Assembly: GCA_014382665.1 (NCBI GenBank)
Contig: JACNJH010000098.1
Location: 1-36,083, forward strand
Origin: Candidatus Desulfatibia profunda
GTDB taxonomy: Bacteria > Desulfobacterota > Desulfobacteria > Desulfobacterales > UBA11574
Direction: 5' to 3'
Length of the DNA stretch: 36,083 nt
Part shown: positions 24,862-34,950 of the stretch, piece by piece
How positions within the stretch are numbered: the first letter of the stretch is position 1
Layout of the letters: every line of letters starts with the position of its first letter
Notes under the pieces: model-generated
The model's input: the letters and a program-made list of their open reading frames with translations, nothing else
Told to the model about the DNA's origin: nothing
The model's database searches: none
Position numbers and translations under genes: made by a program

Positions 24862-26025
24862 ATGAAGATCCACGAATATCAGGCCAAGGATCTGTTCAAA
24901 AAATACAACATTCCCATTCCAGACGGCGGGGTGGCCTTAAATCCGGATGAAGCCGCAGGGATCGCCGCAAGGCTGGGCGCCTTCCCGGTAGTGGTCAAAG
25001 CTCAGATTCATGCCGGCGGTCGGGGCAAAGGCGGCGGGGTCAAACTGGCCAAATCAAAAGCTGAAGTTCAGCGCATGGCCGCGGACATCCTCGGGATGAA
25101 GCTGGTGACTCACCAGACCGGCCCGCAAGGGAAAACGGTCAATAAGGTTCTGGTTGAGCAGGGGCTCAATATCGCCAAGGAGCTATACTTAAGCATTATT
25201 CCGGACCGGGCCACGGCCAAGATCGTGGTGATGGCCAGCGAAGCCGGCGGAATGGATATCGAAGAAGTAGCGGCCGCAACTCCGGAAAAGATCATCAAGG
25301 TTTACATCAACCCGCTGACGGGGATCCAGCCCTATCACTGCCGGCAGGCCGCCTACGGTCTGAACCTGGCGCCGGCGGTAATCAAGCCGTTTACAGCCAT
25401 GCTGGCAAATTTATACCGGTTGCTGGTCGACTACGACTGCTCACTGGTGGAAATCAATCCGCTGGTAATTACCGCCGAGGAAGCGGTAATTGCCCTGGAT
25501 GCCAAGATCGATTTTGACGACAACAGCCTGTACCGTCACAAGGACATCCTCCAATTGCGCGATGTTGATGAGGAAGATCCCCTGGAGGTCGAGGCTTCCA
25601 AATTCAATCTCAACTATATCAATCTGGACGGAAACGTGGGAAACATGGTTAACGGTGCAGGTCTGGCCATGGCGACCATGGACATCATCAAGCTGGCCGG
25701 TGCCGAGCCGGCCAACTTCCTGGATGTGGGCGGCGGCGCCAGTGCCGAGATGGTTGAAAACGGCTTCCGGATTATCTTGAGTGATAAAAACGTCAAGGCG
25801 ATTTTGATCAATATTTTCGGCGGAATCCTGCGCTGCGACGTTCTGGCCGAAGGTGTGGTGCAGGCGGCCAAAACAACCGGCATCGACGTTCCCGTGGTGG
25901 TCCGGATGGAAGGGACCAATGTGGAGGAAGGCCGCCGGATACTGTCCGAGTCCGGTCTGAACCTGATTACGGCCGCCGATCTTAAGGCTGCGGCCCAAAA
26001 AATTGCAGAGTTGGTCAGCGGTTAG
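24862..26025 (+). CDS. sucC: Succinyl-CoA synthetase beta subunit
   Basis: The 387-residue product has the ATP-grasp domain (about 1-235: MKIHEYQAKDLFKKY, QIHAGGRGKGGGVKLAKS) and the C-terminal CoA-ligase domain (about 245-387: NGAGLAMATMD, FLDVGGGAS, INIFGGILRCDVLAEGV). With SucD it converts succinyl-CoA, ADP (or GDP) and phosphate to succinate, CoA and ATP (or GTP), the substrate-level phosphorylation step of propionate oxidation. It begins 18 bp after the biotin-carrier fusion with AGGAG upstream, so co-transcription is clear. The partner sucD is unusually far away, behind a repeat-filled 296-bp spacer. Confidence 0.97.
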   Translation: MKIHEYQAKDLFKKYNIPIPDGGVALNPDEAAGIAARLGAFPVVVKAQIHAGGRGKGGGVKLAKSKAEVQRMAADILGMKLVTHQTGPQGKTVNKVLVEQGLNIAKELYLSIIPDRATAKIVVMASEAGGMDIEEVAAATPEKIIKVYINPLTGIQPYHCRQAAYGLNLAPAVIKPFTAMLANLYRLLVDYDCSLVEINPLVITAEEAVIALDAKIDFDDNSLYRHKDILQLRDVDEEDPLEVEASKFNLNYINLDGNVGNMVNGAGLAMATMDIIKLAGAEPANFLDVGGGASAEMVENGFRIILSDKNVKAILINIFGGILRCDVLAEGVVQAAKTTGIDVPVVVRMEGTNVEEGRRILSESGLNLITAADLKAAAQKIAELVSG

Positions 26026-26035
26026 AGCCATTACT

Positions 26036-26243
26036 GTAAACATTCGGGTCCAGAGGACCCGACTTTGGTTTACCCATGGAAGGGGTTGCTTTTCTGAAAA
26101 TAGACAAGTTCAAAGTGCCTTAAGTGAGCTAAAGTGCCTAAAGTTATGGAGTCGCTGCGCTCCACTAATTTATATGATTGCCAGAATTCCTTAACTTTAG
26201 AGCACTTTAGCTCACTTCAAACTTTAGGCACTTTTAAGAGCCT
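26036..26243. repeat. Palindromic repeat, copy 1 (sucC-sucD spacer)
   Basis: The unit opens with nested inverted repeats GTAAAC...CGGGTCC-aga-GGACCCG...GTTTAC (26036-26072). A second long palindrome follows: AAGTGCC...GTGAGCTAAAGTGCCTAAAGTT on the left (about 26112-26146) and AACTTTAGAGCACTTTAGCTCA...AGGCACTT on the right (about 26191-26233). A clearly homologous, diverged unit lies at 27191-27396 in the next spacer. No coding frame is convincing. The rest of the spacer to 26321 holds the sucD ribosome site. Confidence 0.75.
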
Positions 26244-26321
26244 TTGGGTTTTTTGCGTCAATGCGGTAAGCCATGATATTTTCTTATCTTAAGTCAATGA
26301 CAAAAAAGCGAGGAATGAACA

Positions 26322-27194
26322 GTGAGTGTATTTGTTGACAAGCATACGCGTCTGGTGGTTCAGGGAATTACAGGCAAAGAAGGGCAGTTTCATACCCGCC
26401 AGTGTATGGCCTACGGCACCAAGGTAGTGGCCGGGGTTACACCGGGCAAAGGTGGCCAGAAGATGGACGATGTACCGGTATTCAATACCGTTCAAGCGGC
26501 GGTGAAGCAGGCCGGTGCAAACTGCAGCATGATTTTTGTACCGCCGGCCTTTGCCGCCGATGCCGTTATGGAGGCTGCCGACGCCGGGATCGAGTTGATT
26601 GTCGCCATCACCGAAGGTATCCCGGTGATGGACATGCTGAAAGTCAAGAATTACCTGGAGGGCAAATCATCCCGGCTGATCGGTCCCAATTGTCCGGGGA
26701 TCATCACGCCGGGTGAGTGCAAGGTGGGCATTATGCCGGGCCCGATCCACAAGCCCGGAGGCCCCATCGGAGTTGTTTCCCGATCCGGAACACTGACCTA
26801 CGAAGTCGTCCACCAGTTGACAATGCAAGGCATCGGCCAGACAACCTGTATCGGGATCGGCGGCGATCCGGTCAACGGCACCAATTTTATCGACTGCCTG
26901 GCGGCCTTTGAAAAGGATCCCGAGACCAAAGGAATCGTTCTGGTGGGTGAAATCGGCGGTATGGCCGAAGAGGACGCCGCTGAATTCATCGCTGCGCATG
27001 TCAGCAAGCCGGTGGTCGGATTTATAGCCGGTCTGACCGCGCCTCCGGGCCGACGCATGGGGCATGCCGGCGCCATTATCAGCGGCAAAAGCGGCACGGC
27101 CCAAGGAAAGATCGAGGCCATGAAGGCCGGCGGCATCCACGTTTGTGAAAATCTCGGCACCTTCGGGGAAATGTGTGCCGAAGTATTTAAGTAA
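26322..27194 (+). CDS. sucD: Succinyl-CoA synthetase alpha subunit
   Basis: The 290-residue product has the CoA-binding Rossmann domain ([29 protein letters not shown]) and the ligase domain with the phosphohistidine in [12 protein letters not shown] near residue 247. SRSGTLTYE and [12 protein letters not shown] are also conserved. Translation begins at GTG 26322, supported by GAGGA; no ATG fits as well. It pairs with SucC for succinyl-CoA/succinate interconversion. It is flanked on both sides by copies of the same palindromic repeat. Confidence 0.97.
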   Translation: MSVFVDKHTRLVVQGITGKEGQFHTRQCMAYGTKVVAGVTPGKGGQKMDDVPVFNTVQAAVKQAGANCSMIFVPPAFAADAVMEAADAGIELIVAITEGIPVMDMLKVKNYLEGKSSRLIGPNCPGIITPGECKVGIMPGPIHKPGGPIGVVSRSGTLTYEVVHQLTMQGIGQTTCIGIGGDPVNGTNFIDCLAAFEKDPETKGIVLVGEIGGMAEEDAAEFIAAHVSKPVVGFIAGLTAPPGRRMGHAGAIISGKSGTAQGKIEAMKAGGIHVCENLGTFGEMCAEVFK

Positions 27195-27396
27195 ACATCC
27201 GGTCCAAAGGACCCGGATTGGTTTACCCCTGGTAGGAGCTGTTTTCCTTAAAGCCAGACAAGTTAAAAGTGCCTAAAGTGATCTAAAGTGTCTAAAGTTA
27301 TGGGGTCGCTTTGCTCCGCTAAATTTAATTGATAGAATACCTTAACTTTAGCTCACTTTAGCTCACTTAAAACTTAAGGCACTCTTTAGGGGCTTT
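27191..27396. repeat. Palindromic repeat, copy 2 (sucD-mdh spacer)
   Basis: This unit is co-linear with copy 1: GTAAACATCCGG...CCGGAT...GTTTACCCC, then AAGTTAAAAGTGCCTAAAGTG, TAAAGTTATGGGGTCGCTTTGC, and AACTTTAGCTCACTTTAGCTC followed by AAGGCACT. It begins inside the sucD stop region (27191), just as copy 1 begins about 10 bp after sucC. Differences are scattered, and both copies keep the inverted-repeat pairing potential. It contains no gene. Confidence 0.75.
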
Positions 27397-27467
27397 GTCA
27401 AACCAGTTAACTCTGACCTGACCCATAGGACCAGGTTTTATAGGACTTAACAAACAAGGAGAAAGCT

Positions 27468-28397
27468 ATGGACAAAAAAGTGACCGTAATCGGGGCTGGA
27501 AATGTGGGCGCGACAGCCGCCCAGCGTCTGGCTGAAAAAGAGTTGTGTGATGTTGTCTTGATTGACATCATTGAAGGTGTTCCCCAGGGAAAGGCCCTTG
27601 ACCTTGCCGAGGCCGCGCCCATTGAAAAGCACGATGCCCGCCTTATCGGTGCCAACAATTATGATGTCTCCGAAGGATCCGATATTGTCATTATCACCGC
27701 GGGCATTCCGCGAAAACCCGGCATGAGCCGTGACGACCTTCTAAAAACCAATGCCAGCATAATGAAAGACGTTACGGGCAAGGTGGCCGAACGTTCTCCC
27801 AAAGCCGTCCTTATTATTGTGAGCAATCCTCTGGATGCCATGTGTCATGTTGCCTATGAAACCAGCGGCTTTCCGAAGAACCGAGTCCTCGGCATGGCGG
27901 GCGTCCTCGATTCGGCCCGCTTCAGAACTTTTATATCCATGGAGCTTGACGTTTCGGTTGAAAGTACCCATGCATTTGTTCTTGGCGGCCACGGCGATAC
28001 CATGGTGCCGCTGCCGCGCTACTCTACGGTAGCCGGCATACCGATTACCGAGTTGATGTCGCCAGAACGGATTGATGCCCTGGTAAAAAGGACGGCAACC
28101 GGCGGGGCCGAAATCGTCAGCTTGCTGAAAACCGGAAGCGCCTACTATGCACCGGCATCTGCGGCCGTGGAGATGGCCGAGTCGATTCTGAAAGATAAAA
28201 AGAAAATTCTTCCGTGCGCAGCCTATCTTGAGGGCGAATACGGCATCAACGATCTTTTTATCGGTGTTCCGGTTAAACTGGGCGCCAAAGGAATCGAGGA
28301 GATCATCCAGATCTCCCTTACGGACCAAGAGCAGGCCGCTCTAGAAAAGTCTGCCGCCGCGGTTCGGGAATTGGTTGAAGCTTTAAAAAAACTGTAA
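27468..28397 (+). CDS. mdh: Malate dehydrogenase (LDH-like family)
   Basis: The 309-residue protein oxidises malate to oxaloacetate with NAD. It has the dinucleotide loop [10 protein letters not shown] (residues 8-17) with an acidic residue in VLIDI. The loop [12 protein letters not shown] carries the Arg that selects malate over lactate, SNPLDAM follows, and the catalytic His is H175 in LGGHGD. It belongs to the LDH-like MDH branch found in many anaerobes. AAGGAGAAAGCT precedes ATG 27468. It regenerates the oxaloacetate consumed by the transcarboxylase. Fumarase, needed to supply malate, is not in the window. Confidence 0.95.
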   Translation: MDKKVTVIGAGNVGATAAQRLAEKELCDVVLIDIIEGVPQGKALDLAEAAPIEKHDARLIGANNYDVSEGSDIVIITAGIPRKPGMSRDDLLKTNASIMKDVTGKVAERSPKAVLIIVSNPLDAMCHVAYETSGFPKNRVLGMAGVLDSARFRTFISMELDVSVESTHAFVLGGHGDTMVPLPRYSTVAGIPITELMSPERIDALVKRTATGGAEIVSLLKTGSAYYAPASAAVEMAESILKDKKKILPCAAYLEGEYGINDLFIGVPVKLGAKGIEEIIQISLTDQEQAALEKSAAAVRELVEALKKL

Positions 28398-28413
28398 TTA
28401 AAAAGAGGAAAAG

Positions 28414-29055
28414 ATGAACTGGCTTATCGATAATTTCCGGACTTCCATTGGCAAAAAACTGCTGATGGCCGTCACCGGGTTTTGCTTTTGCTGTTTTTTG
28501 AGCTTGCATCTAGCCGGCAATTTGACCATTTACGGCGGCAAAGATTTTTTTAACGCCTATGCCGGGCACCTGCATTCCTTGGGACCGCTCCTCACCGTCG
28601 CTGAATGGATCCTTTTGACTCTGGCTGTCATTCACGTGCTGACAGGCGCAACACTTTTTTATCAAAATTTCAGATCGCAACCGGTCGGATATTCGGTCAA
28701 AAAACGTGCCGGCGGCCGCAGTCTGGGTTCGGCCACCATGCCGTACACCGGTTTTATCATTCTGGCGTTTGTTATTTTTCACCTTTTAAATTTTCATTTT
28801 GCCGACAAGCGCAATACCACGATCTATCAAATCGTCTCCAGTGCCTTCGCCGATCCGGTATATGTAAGCATTTATTTTGCAGCCATGATCGTAGTAGCGG
28901 TTCACGTCAGCCACGGCTTCTGGAGTCTGTTTCAGACCATCGGTGCCAATCACCCCAAATACATGCCTCTGATTATGGGAACAGGCATTGCCTTCAGCCT
29001 GATTGTCGGAATCGGTTTTGGTTTTATCCCAATCTATTTTGTGCTGATGGCCTGA
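28414..29055 (+). CDS. sdhC: Succinate dehydrogenase/fumarate reductase cytochrome b subunit
   Basis: The 213-residue integral membrane protein has five hydrophobic segments (about 15-35, 62-83, 110-130, 150-175, 185-210) and histidines placed for two haems: H32, H74, H123 and H164. This is the single-subunit diheme (type B) anchor that links SdhA/B to menaquinone. The residue two before H164 is Ala (A162), whereas I recall Wolinella FrdC having the E-pathway Glu just before the equivalent His. That would fit a succinate-oxidising enzyme driven by membrane potential. AGAGG precedes the start, 16 bp after mdh. Confidence 0.9.
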   Translation: MNWLIDNFRTSIGKKLLMAVTGFCFCCFLSLHLAGNLTIYGGKDFFNAYAGHLHSLGPLLTVAEWILLTLAVIHVLTGATLFYQNFRSQPVGYSVKKRAGGRSLGSATMPYTGFIILAFVIFHLLNFHFADKRNTTIYQIVSSAFADPVYVSIYFAAMIVVAVHVSHGFWSLFQTIGANHPKYMPLIMGTGIAFSLIVGIGFGFIPIYFVLMA

Positions 29056-29144
29056 TCAGGAAAAGGCAAAAGCAAGAACACTATAGTGAAAATTGGCTGC
29101 TGAAAAAATACGAAATGCTGAACCAAGATATCTGGAGATAACTC

Positions 29145-31054
<1,910 letters not shown>

Positions 31055-31058
<4 letters not shown>

Positions 31059-31819
31059 CCAAAGCCATCAATTTAACTCTAAAAATCTGGCGTCAAAAAA
31101 ACTCGGATGTTAAGGGCGCCTTTGAAACCTATCATGCCGACAATATTTCCACCGACATGTCCTTTCTAGAGATGCTTGATGTGGTCAACGAACAATTGAC
31201 CTTGGACGGCAAAGATCCGATTTCCTTTGACCATGACTGCCGGGAAGGCATCTGCGGGATGTGCGGCACCGTGGTCAACGGTCGCGCCCACGGCTCCGAA
31301 AAAGGGACGACCCTGTGTCAGCTTCACATGCGGCATTTTTTAAACGGAGACACCATTGTGATTGAACCCTGGCGCTCGCGGGCATTTCCGGTCATCAAAG
31401 ATCTGGCGGTGAATCGTAGCGCTTTTGATAAAATCATTCAGGCCGGCGGGTACATTTCCGTCAACACCGGCGCGGCACCGGAAGCCAATACCATTCCCGT
31501 ACCCCAGGACATTGCCGAAAAAGCCATGGATGCCGCCGCCTGTATCGGCTGCGGGGCCTGTGTCGCCGCCTGCCCCAATGCGGCCGCCATGCTTTTTGTC
31601 GGCGCCAAGATCTCTCAACTGGCCCTGCTGCCCCAGGGGAAACCCGAAGGCGCCCGGCGGGCCTTGTCCATGGTCCGGAAAATGGACGCGCTGGGTTTCG
31701 GCAACTGCACCAACGAAAGAGAGTGTGAAGCCGAATGCCCCAAAGAAATATCGATCGCCAATATCGCCCGCATGAATCGTGAGTTTATAAAAGCCGGGTT
31801 TTTATCCGCTGAAAAATAA
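31055..31819 (+). CDS. sdhB: Succinate dehydrogenase/fumarate reductase iron-sulfur subunit
   Basis: The 254-residue protein carries three cluster sites: [2Fe-2S] at C62, C67, C70 and C88 ([10 protein letters not shown]...TLC), [4Fe-4S] starting CIGCGAC (C163, C166, C169, with C228), and [3Fe-4S] with C173, C218 and C224. It conducts electrons from SdhA to the haem subunit. It starts at GTG 31055, overlapping sdhA by GTGA, with GAGGAG upstream. It is the last gene of the propionate operon. No obvious intrinsic terminator follows, but the next 515 bp hold the por promoter. Confidence 0.96.
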
Positions 31820-31835
31820 GGATTTTTGCCGTGAT

Positions 31836-31942
31836 GGGACATATTAATCCCAAATCAGGATACAGTTGTCCCAGAAGCGATATGTTTTGTATTTTCAAAA
31901 AGTAATTTTATTTTCGGACCGCATATGGGACTTTTTCGTCCC
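31836..31942 (+). promoter_or_regulatory. Upstream palindromes GGGAY-N6-RTCCC before porCAB
   Basis: Three copies of the motif are seen: GGGACATATTAATCCC (31836-31851, one arm mismatch), AGGATACAGTTGTCCC (31857-31872, exactly 21 bp later) and the perfect GGGACTTTTTCGTCCC (31927-31942). The last begins 106 bp upstream of the -24 GG. Motif, spacer length, 21-bp offset and distance repeat those before the mutase operon at 17617-17713. Confidence 0.65.
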
Positions 31943-32031
31943 CTTTTCCGGAGTCGCGGTTACATCACGTCAAGTTCACATGCGTGACAATGCTCCGTTA
32001 TTTCCGGCAGTTACATCTTTTTACTTTTTGT

Positions 32032-32046
32032 TGGCACGGTTACTGC
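32032..32046 (+). promoter_or_regulatory. Sigma-54 promoter for porCAB
   Basis: TTGGCACGGTTACTGC fits the -24/-12 consensus (TGGCACG-N4-TTGC with one change in the -12 box), with GG at 32033 and GC at 32045, 12 bp apart. The start would be near 32058, about 275 nt before porC. The leader between contains no gene I can support. Confidence 0.7.
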
Positions 32047-32334
32047 GTAACCTACAACCTGTAATTAAGGTCAGCTTTTTCAGGCTTAACCCCTAAAACT
32101 GCTTTTTTTGAAGAACAATAGCCAATAGGGAAGTCTCTTGCAGCTTGAAATTTCTTGACAATCTAAAATAATCTTTTATTGTAAAGAAAGGTTTTTTATT
32201 AATTCCGATGCATTTTCTAAAAAACAGGCCGTTTATAGCACTACGGCTGCCCGGCGGCATTCATTTAAAAAGCAAGTTAAGTCTACAACAACTCTTAACA
32301 CATCCAAACAACATGTTATCCGAAGGTGAAACCT

Positions 32335-32889
32335 ATGATTGAAATCAGAATTCATGGTCGCGGAGGCCAGGGAAATGTTGTCGCCGCTGAACTGCTTTCC
32401 ATTGCCGCGTTCAAGAGTGGAAAATATGCTCAGGCCTTTCCTTCGTTCGGAGCCGAACGGATCGGCGCCCCTGTCATGGCTTTCGTGAGAATCGATGACA
32501 AAAAAATTCGTACACGCGAGGAGGTGCTGAATCCGGGCTACTTGATTGTCCAGGATTATCACCTGATGGACACGGTCCCGGTGCTCGACGGGTTAAAACC
32601 GGACGGCCTCATCCTGATAAATGCAGAAAAATCCCCGGAGGAATTGCAGCTCAAGACATCCGCCACCGTCGTAACCATCCCGGCTACGGAGATTGCCCTT
32701 GAAATCATCGGCAGGCCCATCCCCAATGCGATCATGATCGGGGCTTTTTGTGCGATTACCGGTCTGGTGGGCCTGGATGCGGTACAGGATGCCATTATGG
32801 ATAAATTTCCTGGCAAAGTTGGTGAAAATAATATCGCGGCTTTAGAAAGGGCCGTTGAAATCATGCAAAAGAGGGAGATCCATGCTTAA
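32335..32889 (+). CDS. porC: Pyruvate:ferredoxin oxidoreductase gamma subunit
   Basis: The product (184 residues) begins IEIRIHGRGGQGNVVAAELL, the RGGQG loop of the POR gamma domain, followed by KYAQAFPSFGAERIGAPVMA, a signature of the pyruvate/2-oxovalerate gamma chains. I placed the start at ATG 32335 with AAGGTG 8 nt upstream; an in-frame GTG at 32326 is less likely. It overlaps porA by 8 bp. The subunit order gamma-alpha-beta, with no separate delta ferredoxin gene between, is notable. Confidence 0.93.
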   Translation: MIEIRIHGRGGQGNVVAAELLSIAAFKSGKYAQAFPSFGAERIGAPVMAFVRIDDKKIRTREEVLNPGYLIVQDYHLMDTVPVLDGLKPDGLILINAEKSPEELQLKTSATVVTIPATEIALEIIGRPIPNAIMIGAFCAITGLVGLDAVQDAIMDKFPGKVGENNIAALERAVEIMQKREIHA

Positions 32890-34057
32890 ACAAATTGAAG
32901 GATCGCATGCTGTAGCGGATGTGGTGGCCAAGTGCCGCCCCAATGTCATCTCCGCCTATCCGATTACACCGCAAACTCATATTGTGGAAGAACTGGCCGT
33001 GATTGTCGGCCAGGGAAAACTGGATGCCGAATTTGTGAATGTGGAAAGTGAATTTTCCGCTGCATCCGTTGTTCTGGGAGCAAGCGCCGCCGGCGCCCGA
33101 ACCTATACGGCGACCTCCTCGCAAGGGTTGCTGCTCATGAGCGAAGTGGTCTACTGTATTGCCGGAATGCGGTTGCCGATTGTAATGACCTGTGCCAACC
33201 GCGCCATCTCCGCGCCGTTGAGTATCTGGAACGATCAGCAGGACTCCATGGCCTTAAGGGATGCGGGCTGGATTCAGCTCCATGCCGAAGACAATCAGGA
33301 AGCTGCGGATCTGCACATCCAGGCCTATAAGATTGCGGAGCAAACCTATTTGCCCGTAATGGTCTGCATGGACGGTTTTATCCTGACCCATGCCTTCGAG
33401 CCGGTTGATATTCCCGACCAAAAGAGTGTCGATAATTTTCTGCCGCCGTTTCAGCCCAAAAATATTGTCGATCCCCGCTGGCCGAGAGGTATCGGTCTTT
33501 TTGCGGATCCGCGCTTTTATCACGAAACCCGTTACATCCTGCACCGGGCCCTGGAAAAATCCGAAGCTGCCATCAAGGCCGTCAGCGCGGATTTTGCCAA
33601 AACATTCGGACGGGACAACGGCGGTTTTATCAAGACCTACAAGCTGAAAGATGCCGACACGGTCATCGTCTCCATGGGGTCCATCGTCGGTACGATCAAG
33701 GATCTCATCGACCAGCTTGAAGAAAAAGGCAAGAAGGTCGGCTTGCTGCAAATCTGCTCCTACCGTCCGTTCCCGCGCACCGAAATATACAACGCGCTCA
33801 AAGACAAAATGAACATCGTGGTACTCGAAAAATCGATTTCACTGGGAAGAGGCGGCATTCTGGCCAGCGATGTGCGCTGGTCTTTTCCGCGCGCCGAGAA
33901 AAAAGACCGCAACATCAGCAGCTTTATTGCCGGCCTGGGCGGCCGCAATATCACCAAGGCCGATTTGCAATACATGGTCGAAAAGGTCGAAAAAGAACCG
34001 GTGGAGTTGGAATTTTTGGGGCTTAAAAAGGAACTTATAGCGGAGAAAGATTTATAA
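32882..34057 (+). CDS. porA: Pyruvate:ferredoxin oxidoreductase alpha subunit
   Basis: The 391-residue chain contains the pyrimidine-binding domain with VISAYPITPQTHIVEEL near residue 20, EFVNVESEFSAASVVLGA (cofactor-activating Glu), ATSSQGLLLM, and the POR signature SAPLSIWNDQQDSMALRDAG. A transketolase-C-like domain follows at about 250-370. I chose ATG 32882, preceded by GAGGGAG, over the longer frame from 32855. Together with porB and porC it oxidises pyruvate and CoA to acetyl-CoA, CO2 and reduced ferredoxin, removing the pyruvate released by the transcarboxylase. Confidence 0.94.
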   Translation: MLKQIEGSHAVADVVAKCRPNVISAYPITPQTHIVEELAVIVGQGKLDAEFVNVESEFSAASVVLGASAAGARTYTATSSQGLLLMSEVVYCIAGMRLPIVMTCANRAISAPLSIWNDQQDSMALRDAGWIQLHAEDNQEAADLHIQAYKIAEQTYLPVMVCMDGFILTHAFEPVDIPDQKSVDNFLPPFQPKNIVDPRWPRGIGLFADPRFYHETRYILHRALEKSEAAIKAVSADFAKTFGRDNGGFIKTYKLKDADTVIVSMGSIVGTIKDLIDQLEEKGKKVGLLQICSYRPFPRTEIYNALKDKMNIVVLEKSISLGRGGILASDVRWSFPRAEKKDRNISSFIAGLGGRNITKADLQYMVEKVEKEPVELEFLGLKKELIAEKDL

Positions 34058-34059
34058 TC

Positions 34060-34950
34060 ATGAAACCAATAGCCGAAGAACTCGATAAAATCGAAAAAAA
34101 AGACCTGTTTGGCAGCGGGCATCGGGCCTGCGGCGGCTGCGGCCAGGCCCTGGCCGCCCGTCTGGTAGCAGATGCTGCCGGAGAAAATACGATTGCCTGC
34201 GTTGCCACCGGCTGCCTGGAAGTGTTCAGCTCACCCTATCCGGATCCGGCCTGGCGCATTCCTTTTTTACACAGCCTTTTTGAAAACGCCTCGGCCGTTG
34301 CTTCCGGCGTGGAAGCTGCTTATAAGGCGCTCAAAAAAGGGCCGGTCAACATCATCGCCCAGGGCGGCGACGGCAGTACCGCCGATATCGGTTTTCAGAG
34401 CATCAGCGGTATGTTTGAGCGCGGGCACAATGTCCTTTATGTCTGCTACGATAATGAAGCCTATATGAATACCGGTGTTCAACGTTCAAGCTTTACCCCT
34501 CTGGGTGCCAGGACGTCCACAACACCCATGGGAAATAGAACCCGCAAGAAAAACATGCCGTTGATTGCCGCTGATCATGGTATTCCCTATGTGGCCACCG
34601 CCACGGTCGATGATTTCAGAGACTTGCAGCGCAAGGTAAAATTCGCCCTTTCCATCGAGGGGCCCAAATACATTCATGTCCTGGCTCCCTGCCCGCTGGG
34701 CTGGGGCCATCACGGAGAGCTTACCGTGCAGGTCTGCCGGCTGGCCAAAGATACGGGCCTGTTTCCGATATATGAAGTCATTAACGGCAAGATATCCAAT
34801 GTCCGCAAAATTCCGGTCAAAGTTCCGGTGCAAGAGTACCTGAAAGTGCAGGGTCGCTTCAGTCATCTGTTTAAAAAAGGTGCGCCGCCGGAAATCATCG
34901 CCGAAATTCAAGCAATCGCCAACCATACTATAGAGAGGTTTAATTTATAA
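34060..34950 (+). CDS. porB: Pyruvate:ferredoxin oxidoreductase beta subunit
   Basis: The 296-residue protein is the TPP-binding subunit. It has a proximal [4Fe-4S] site in HRACGGCGQA (C24, C27), C52 in ATGCLEV, and a late Cys in APCPLGWGHHGE. The TPP/Mg loop is QGGDGSTADIGFQ near residue 108, with CYDNEAYMNTGVQRS near 130. The ARTSTTPMG and KNMPLIAADHGIPYVATA strings are typical of pyruvate enzymes rather than 2-oxoglutarate ones. It starts 2 bp after porA with GGAGA upstream, and its stop overlaps the start of the next gene (TAATG). Confidence 0.94.
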   Translation: MKPIAEELDKIEKKDLFGSGHRACGGCGQALAARLVADAAGENTIACVATGCLEVFSSPYPDPAWRIPFLHSLFENASAVASGVEAAYKALKKGPVNIIAQGGDGSTADIGFQSISGMFERGHNVLYVCYDNEAYMNTGVQRSSFTPLGARTSTTPMGNRTRKKNMPLIAADHGIPYVATATVDDFRDLQRKVKFALSIEGPKYIHVLAPCPLGWGHHGELTVQVCRLAKDTGLFPIYEVINGKISNVRKIPVKVPVQEYLKVQGRFSHLFKKGAPPEIIAEIQAIANHTIERFNL

